Shown: positions 19,527 to 22,642 of the stretch, one piece after another
Numbering within the stretch: position 1 is the stretch's first letter
Layout: each line of letters opens with the position of its first letter
Source of the DNA: Bacillota bacterium
GTDB lineage: Bacteria; Bacillota; Clostridia; Peptostreptococcales; Anaerovoracaceae
Length of the DNA stretch: 22,642 bases
Direction: 5' to 3'
Assembly (NCBI GenBank): GCA_021443825.1
Contig: JABUTE010000089.1
Coordinates: 1-22,642, forward strand
Made by a program: the position numbers and the translations under genes
Notes under the pieces: model-generated
Told to the model about the DNA's origin: nothing
The model's database searches: none
The model's input: the letters and a program-made list of their open reading frames with translations, nothing else

Positions 19527-21352
19527 TTTTCCTGTCTTCCTCTCCTGAAATTACCGTAGCCATAGTAGTCGCAGCGCAGGCAGCGACCGGATTCCTGATC
19601 GGCTTCCTCTTCTGTCATGCAGGTCTCAAGGCACTTGAAGTTGCCCTTTCTCTCCCATGCTTCGATGAGGGGGATCTCGACGCGGCCGCAGGCAGGTCTG
19701 TCGCATGCTGCAGGAGCGGGGATCTCGACATCGCAGCTGATCTCATGGTTGAAGCCCAGGTACTGATCGATGTTTGCTGCAGCGACCTTACCGGCTGCGA
19801 TGGCGCGGATAACGGTGGCAGGACCGGTGACACAGTCGCCGCCGGCAAATACGCCGGGATGATCTGCGATGGTGCAGTCACGGCCTGCGACCACATTGCC
19901 TCTGTGGAAGGGAATGTGCGCTTCGAAGGGCTTGCTGTCGATGGCCTGACCGATGGCAACGATGATGATATCTGCGGGAACGAGCTTTTCGGGCTGCTGT
20001 GCATCGCGGGGAGCAGGTCTTCCGCCTCTGTCGTAGCCGCCGATGATCTGGGGCTTGCATACGAGACCGGTGACCTTGCCGTTTTCATCGCGGGCGATGG
20101 AAGCAGGTGCATGGAGGGGAAGAACGACAGCGCCTTCGTCGAGAGCGCCTGCGACTTCTTCTTCCTGAGCGGTCATATCGATCTGTCTTCTTCTATATAC
20201 GCAGGTGACGGAGCTGGCGCCCAGACGCAGGGAGGTTCTGGTAACGTCCATTGCTACGTTGCCGCCGCCGACGACGACGATCTTCTTACCGGTGAAATCG
20301 GGCATGTCGTTGTCGCCGATCTTGCGGAGCATTTCGACTGCGGAGATGACACCTTCACCCTCTTCGCCGGGAATGCCCAGCTTGCGGTCGGTATGAGCAC
20401 CGATGGTGATGTATACAGCGTCGTACTGCTTCTGCAGCTCTTCGTAAGTGATGTCGGTTCCGATGGAAACGTTCATCTTTACTTCGATGCCGGTAGAGAG
20501 CATGTATTCGATCTCTTTATCCAGCAGAGCCTTGGGATAGCGGTATTCGGGAATGCCGTAGCGGAGCATGCCGCCCAGCTTGTTTCTCTGCTCGTAAACA
20601 GTGACCTTGTGGCCCATGAGAGTCAGATAATATGCAGCAGTAAGACCTGCGGGGCCGCCGCCGATCACAGCGACAGTCTTTCCGGTGCTTTCTGCATTCA
20701 TGGGAGGCTGGATGGGGCCGGCGTTGTCGACAGCAACCTTCTTGATTCCGCGGATATTGACGGAGTCGTCCAGCAGGTTTCTTCTGCAGTGAGCTTCGCA
20801 GGGATGCTCACAGATGTAGGCGCAGGTGGTCGGCATGGGATTATCCTTGCGGATCAGCTTAACCGCATCTTCGTAGCGGTGAGCGTTGACCAGCGCCAGA
20901 TAGCCGGGAATATCGACCCGTGCGGGGCAGAGCGCGACGCAGGGAATAGCTCCCTCGGTGCGACCCAGGCATTCGTGATCCTTTACATGGGCTTCGAAAT
21001 CGTCTCTGTAGTTCTTGAGACCTCTTTTTACGACACTGGCGGCAGAAAAGCCGAGAGCGCAGTCAGCTGTATTTTCGATGTCTGCAGCCAGCTTTTCCAT
21101 GGCAGACAGAGTCTGCATGGTGCCGTGACCGTCGAGAACTTCTTCCAGCATCTTCTTCAGCTGGGGAAGACCGACTCTGCAGGGAACACACTTACCGCAG
21201 GTCTGTGCGCTGCTCATGGTCACATAACCGAGCATCAGATCTACAGGACATGTTCCGACAGGGCTTGCTGCAATGCGTCTTTCAAACTCTTTGTAAAGAG
21301 CATCTGCAGAAGCCTGCTTTTCAGCTAATGTGCTCAATTCAAGTCTGTTCAT
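19520..21352 (-). CDS. NuoF-type Fe-S segment fused to GltD-like NAD(P)H flavoprotein
   Basis: 610-residue partner of the hydrogenase. Residues 47-98 match the C-terminal 4Fe-4S domain of NuoF (S-S-A-Q-T-C-G-K-C-V-P-C-R-V-G; C52, C55, C58, C98), but the NuoF flavin/NADH part is absent. A GltD-type domain follows: Fe-S cysteines C128/138/142 and C177/181/185/189, an FAD fold G-G-G-P-A-G (231-236), and a nucleotide fold G-G-G-N-V-A (362-367) with R-R-R (387-389), a feature often linked with NADPH in this family. The C-terminus has C-L-R-C-D-Y-Y-G-Y-G. It presumably passes electrons between NAD(P)H and the hydrogenase. The ATG follows AAAGGAA. First gene of the operon, with a Rex-like site upstream. 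Cofactor preference and any bifurcation are not readable here. Confidence 0.9.
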   Translation of the reverse strand: MNRLELSTLAEKQASADALYKEFERRIAASPVGTCPVDLMLGYVTMSSAQTCGKCVPCRVGLPQLKKMLEEVLDGHGTMQTLSAMEKLAADIENTADCALGFSAASVVKRGLKNYRDDFEAHVKDHECLGRTEGAIPCVALCPARVDIPGYLALVNAHRYEDAVKLIRKDNPMPTTCAYICEHPCEAHCRRNLLDDSVNIRGIKKVAVDNAGPIQPPMNAESTGKTVAVIGGGPAGLTAAYYLTLMGHKVTVYEQRNKLGGMLRYGIPEYRYPKALLDKEIEYMLSTGIEVKMNVSIGTDITYEELQKQYDAVYITIGAHTDRKLGIPGEEGEGVISAVEMLRKIGDNDMPDFTGKKIVVVGGGNVAMDVTRTSLRLGASSVTCVYRRRQIDMTAQEEEVAGALDEGAVVLPLHAPASIARDENGKVTGLVCKPQIIGGYDRGGRPAPRDAQQPEKLVPADIIIVAIGQAIDSKPFEAHIPFHRGNVVAGRDCTIADHPGVFAGGDCVTGPATVIRAIAAGKVAAANIDQYLGFNHEISCDVEIPAPAACDRPACGRVEIPLIEAWERKGNFKCLETCMTEEEADQESGRCLRCDYYGYGNFRRGRQEKW

Positions 21353-21397
21353 AGGAGCAGTTCCTTTCTGTATGAACGAATTAGTACAACGTGCATT

Positions 21398-21415
21398 TTG
21401 TGAAAACTATAACAA
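21398..21415. promoter_or_regulatory. Rex operator candidate
   Basis: Minus strand TTGTTAT-AGTT-TTCACAA matches 12 of 14 fixed positions of the clostridial Rex consensus TTGTTAA-N4-TTAACAA. It lies 46-63 bp upstream of the flavoprotein ATG and 16 bp downstream of the predicted -10, so bound Rex would block transcription. rex itself is in this window. Confidence 0.7.
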
Positions 21416-21431
21416 ATAATCAGTTATAGAA

Positions 21432-21460
21432 ATAATAGTTAAATTATTATCATAAGTAAA
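21432..21460 (-). promoter_or_regulatory. Hydrogenase operon promoter
   Basis: Minus strand TTTACT (21460-21455), 17 bp, TATTAT (21437-21432). The AT-rich setting allows other choices (for example TATAAC at 21428-21423), but both place the Rex-like site at or after the start. Confidence 0.5.
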
Positions 21461-21484
21461 GCATTATTTATATTTAATATCCAA

Positions 21485-21503
21485 TTCCGAAAGATATTCG
21501 GAA
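21485..21503. repeat. Short inverted repeat upstream of hydrogenase promoter
   Basis: TTCCGAA, 5 bp, TTCGGAA: perfect 7-bp arms, 25 bp upstream of the -35 box. It could be an activator or second repressor site. I do not recognise the factor. Confidence 0.4.
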
Positions 21504-21601
21504 ACGATATTAATTTGCTTTTTAAATTAAAGCGGATTTCCATTATCAACGCCGATTTATTACTGTCAGAAGATGCCCTCTTCGTGTTGATCGGCTGCCA
21601 T

Positions 21602-21632
21602 AAAAAAACCCTCTGCCCAAAGGCAGAGGGTT
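21602..21632 (-). terminator. Intrinsic terminator of tuf
   Basis: CCCTCTGCC and GGCAGAGGG pair perfectly around a 4-nt loop; on the minus strand seven T's follow. It lies 42 nt after the tuf stop. Confidence 0.95.
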
Positions 21633-21673
21633 CGTCTTATATGACGGATTATTTGGCGGATGCCTATTTGAGA

Positions 21674-22642
21674 TTATTCAACGATCTCAGCAACAACGCC
21701 GGAAGCTACGGTTCTGCCGCCTTCACGAATAGCGAAGCGGAGACCTTCGTCCATAGCGATCGGAGTGATCAGTTCGATTTCCATTCTGGTGTTGTCTCCG
21801 GGCATGCACATCTCAGTGCCTTCGGGCAGAGTGATGCTGCCGGTTACGTCGGTAGTTCTGAAATAGAACTGGGGTCTGTAGCCGTTGAAGAACGGGGTAT
21901 GACGGCCGCCTTCGGACTGCTTCAGAACGTAAACCTCAGACTTGAACTTGGTGTGGGGATGGATGGAACCAACCTTAGCCAGAACCTGTCCTCTTTCGAT
22001 TTCGTTTCTCTGGATACCACGGAGCAGTACGCCGATGTTATCGCCGGCTTCGCCCTGATCGAGCAGCTTACGGAACATTTCAACACCGGTAACTACGATG
22101 TTTCTCTTTTCTTCAGTCAGACCTACCAGCTCAACGGTATCGCCAACCTTAACAACGCCTCTCTCTACACGACCGGTAGCAACAGTACCGCGGCCGGTGA
22201 TGGAGAATACGTCTTCTACGGGCATCAGGAAGGGCATATCGATGGGTCTTTCGGGATCGGGAATGTAGGTGTCTACAGCTTCCATCAGTTCCATAACCTT
22301 GTCAGCCCATTCGCAGTTGGGATCTTCCAGTGCCATGAGAGCGGAACCTCTGATGATGGGAGTGTCATCGCCGGGGAAATCATAGGAGTTGAGCAGGTCT
22401 CTTACTTCCATGTCGACCAGGTCGAGGAGTTCTTCGTCATCTACCATATCGCACTTGTTCAGGAATACGATGATGTAGGGTACGCCTACCTGACGGGAGA
22501 GCAGGATGTGTTCTCTGGTCTGGGGCATGGGTCCGTCGGTAGCAGCAACTACCAGGATAGCGCCGTCCATCTGAGCAGCACCGGTGATCATGTTCTTTAC
22601 ATAGTCAGCGTGGCCCGGGCAGTCAACGTGTGCATAGTGTCT
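21674..22642 (-). CDS. tuf: Elongation factor Tu, N-terminus outside window
   Basis: GTPase that delivers aminoacyl-tRNA to the ribosome. 322 residues are visible; about 75 N-terminal residues, including the P-loop, lie beyond position 22642. The frame at the edge reads R-H-Y-A-H-V-D-C-P-G-H-A-D-Y-V, the G3 motif. G4 N-K-C-D and G5 G-S-A-L follow, and then domains 2 and 3 with G-R-G-T-V-A-T-G-R-V-E-R-G and the C-terminal R-E-G-G-R-T-V-A-S-G-V-V. The codons are those of a very highly expressed gene. It ends at a strong terminator, so it is the last gene of its operon, usually rpsL-rpsG-fusA-tuf in Firmicutes (not visible here). Confidence 0.98.
   Translation of the reverse strand, partial: RHYAHVDCPGHADYVKNMITGAAQMDGAILVVAATDGPMPQTREHILLSRQVGVPYIIVFLNKCDMVDDEELLDLVDMEVRDLLNSYDFPGDDTPIIRGSALMALEDPNCEWADKVMELMEAVDTYIPDPERPIDMPFLMPVEDVFSITGRGTVATGRVERGVVKVGDTVELVGLTEEKRNIVVTGVEMFRKLLDQGEAGDNIGVLLRGIQRNEIERGQVLAKVGSIHPHTKFKSEVYVLKQSEGGRHTPFFNGYRPQFYFRTTDVTGSITLPEGTEMCMPGDNTRMEIELITPIAMDEGLRFAIREGGRTVASGVVAEIVE

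Larger units (their letters stand above)
21353..21600. other. AT-rich regulatory gap before hydrogenase operon
   Basis: No coding frame with support. It contains the hydrogenase promoter, the Rex-like operator and one further inverted repeat (each listed). The central 21400-21540 part is strongly AT-rich relative to the flanking genes. Confidence 0.6.

Noticed and set aside
19511..21328. 605-codon open frame opposite the hydrogenase flavoprotein gene
   Set aside because: Antisense of a gene with clear Fe-S and Rossmann motifs; the composition is typical of a codon-bias shadow.

Overview
The window looks like chromosomal DNA from an anaerobic, moderately GC-rich member of the Firmicutes, most likely class Clostridia. 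The grounds are: GroES/GroEL behind a perfect CIRCE operator; a Rex NADH-sensing repressor; a 56-residue clostridial 2[4Fe-4S] ferredoxin; an [FeFe] hydrogenase operon; a guaB N-terminus resembling lachnospiral IMP dehydrogenases; and a neighbourhood (tsaE-tsaB-rimI-tsaD, ABC-F, rex, groES-groEL) that recalls the Bacillus subtilis ydiB-ydiH/groESL region, although rearranged. I see no rRNA, tRNA, CRISPR array, insertion sequence or prophage. The species cannot be named from this window.

Layout. 1-2.1 kb (minus): IMP dehydrogenase, cut by the window edge, and an M15 D,D-carboxypeptidase lipoprotein. 2.2-4.3 kb (minus): groES-groEL with sigma-A-type promoter, CIRCE and terminator. 4.3-5.1 kb (minus): a P-loop NTPase fused to an Asp23/Gls24 domain, divergent from a ferredoxin gene (5.2-5.4 kb, plus). 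5.5-8.3 kb: rex (minus) and an ABC-F ATPase (plus), fired from a back-to-back promoter whose -35 boxes overlap. 8.4-11.1 kb (plus): threonine dehydrogenase, 2-amino-3-ketobutyrate CoA ligase, and a separate acyl carrier protein. 11.2-12.9 kb (minus): a cytosolic M14-type zinc carboxypeptidase. 13.0-15.7 kb (minus): tsaE-tsaB-rimI-tsaD, the t6A tRNA-modification cluster, with overlapping genes. 15.7-16.0 kb: the 5' stub of a radical-SAM gene and a small cluster of DnaA-box-like sites. 16.0-17.2 kb (minus): an MFS transporter. 17.2-17.8 kb: no protein gene, but dense signals, including a strong promoter, a hairpin at +1, a 20-bp palindrome, terminators and a roughly 200-nt fold resembling 6S RNA. 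17.8-21.35 kb (minus): a two-gene hydrogenase operon (NuoF-type Fe-S segment fused to a GltD-like flavoprotein, then a monomer-type [FeFe] hydrogenase). 21.6-22.6 kb (minus): the C-terminal 80% of EF-Tu.

How it fits together. Redox balance is a common thread. Rex senses NADH/NAD+, and a 12/14 match to the clostridial Rex operator lies just downstream of the predicted hydrogenase promoter. The hydrogenase partner has two nucleotide-binding folds, so the operon probably couples NAD(P)H to H2, possibly with ferredoxin. Tdh makes NADH while Tdh/Kbl split threonine to glycine and acetyl-CoA. The other genes serve translation and protein quality: EF-Tu, ABC-F, t6A enzymes, RimI and GroESL. The least expected items are the compact hydrogenase flavoprotein, the P-loop/Asp23 fusion, the structured RNA candidate, the radical-SAM stub, and several promoters followed at once by a hairpin.
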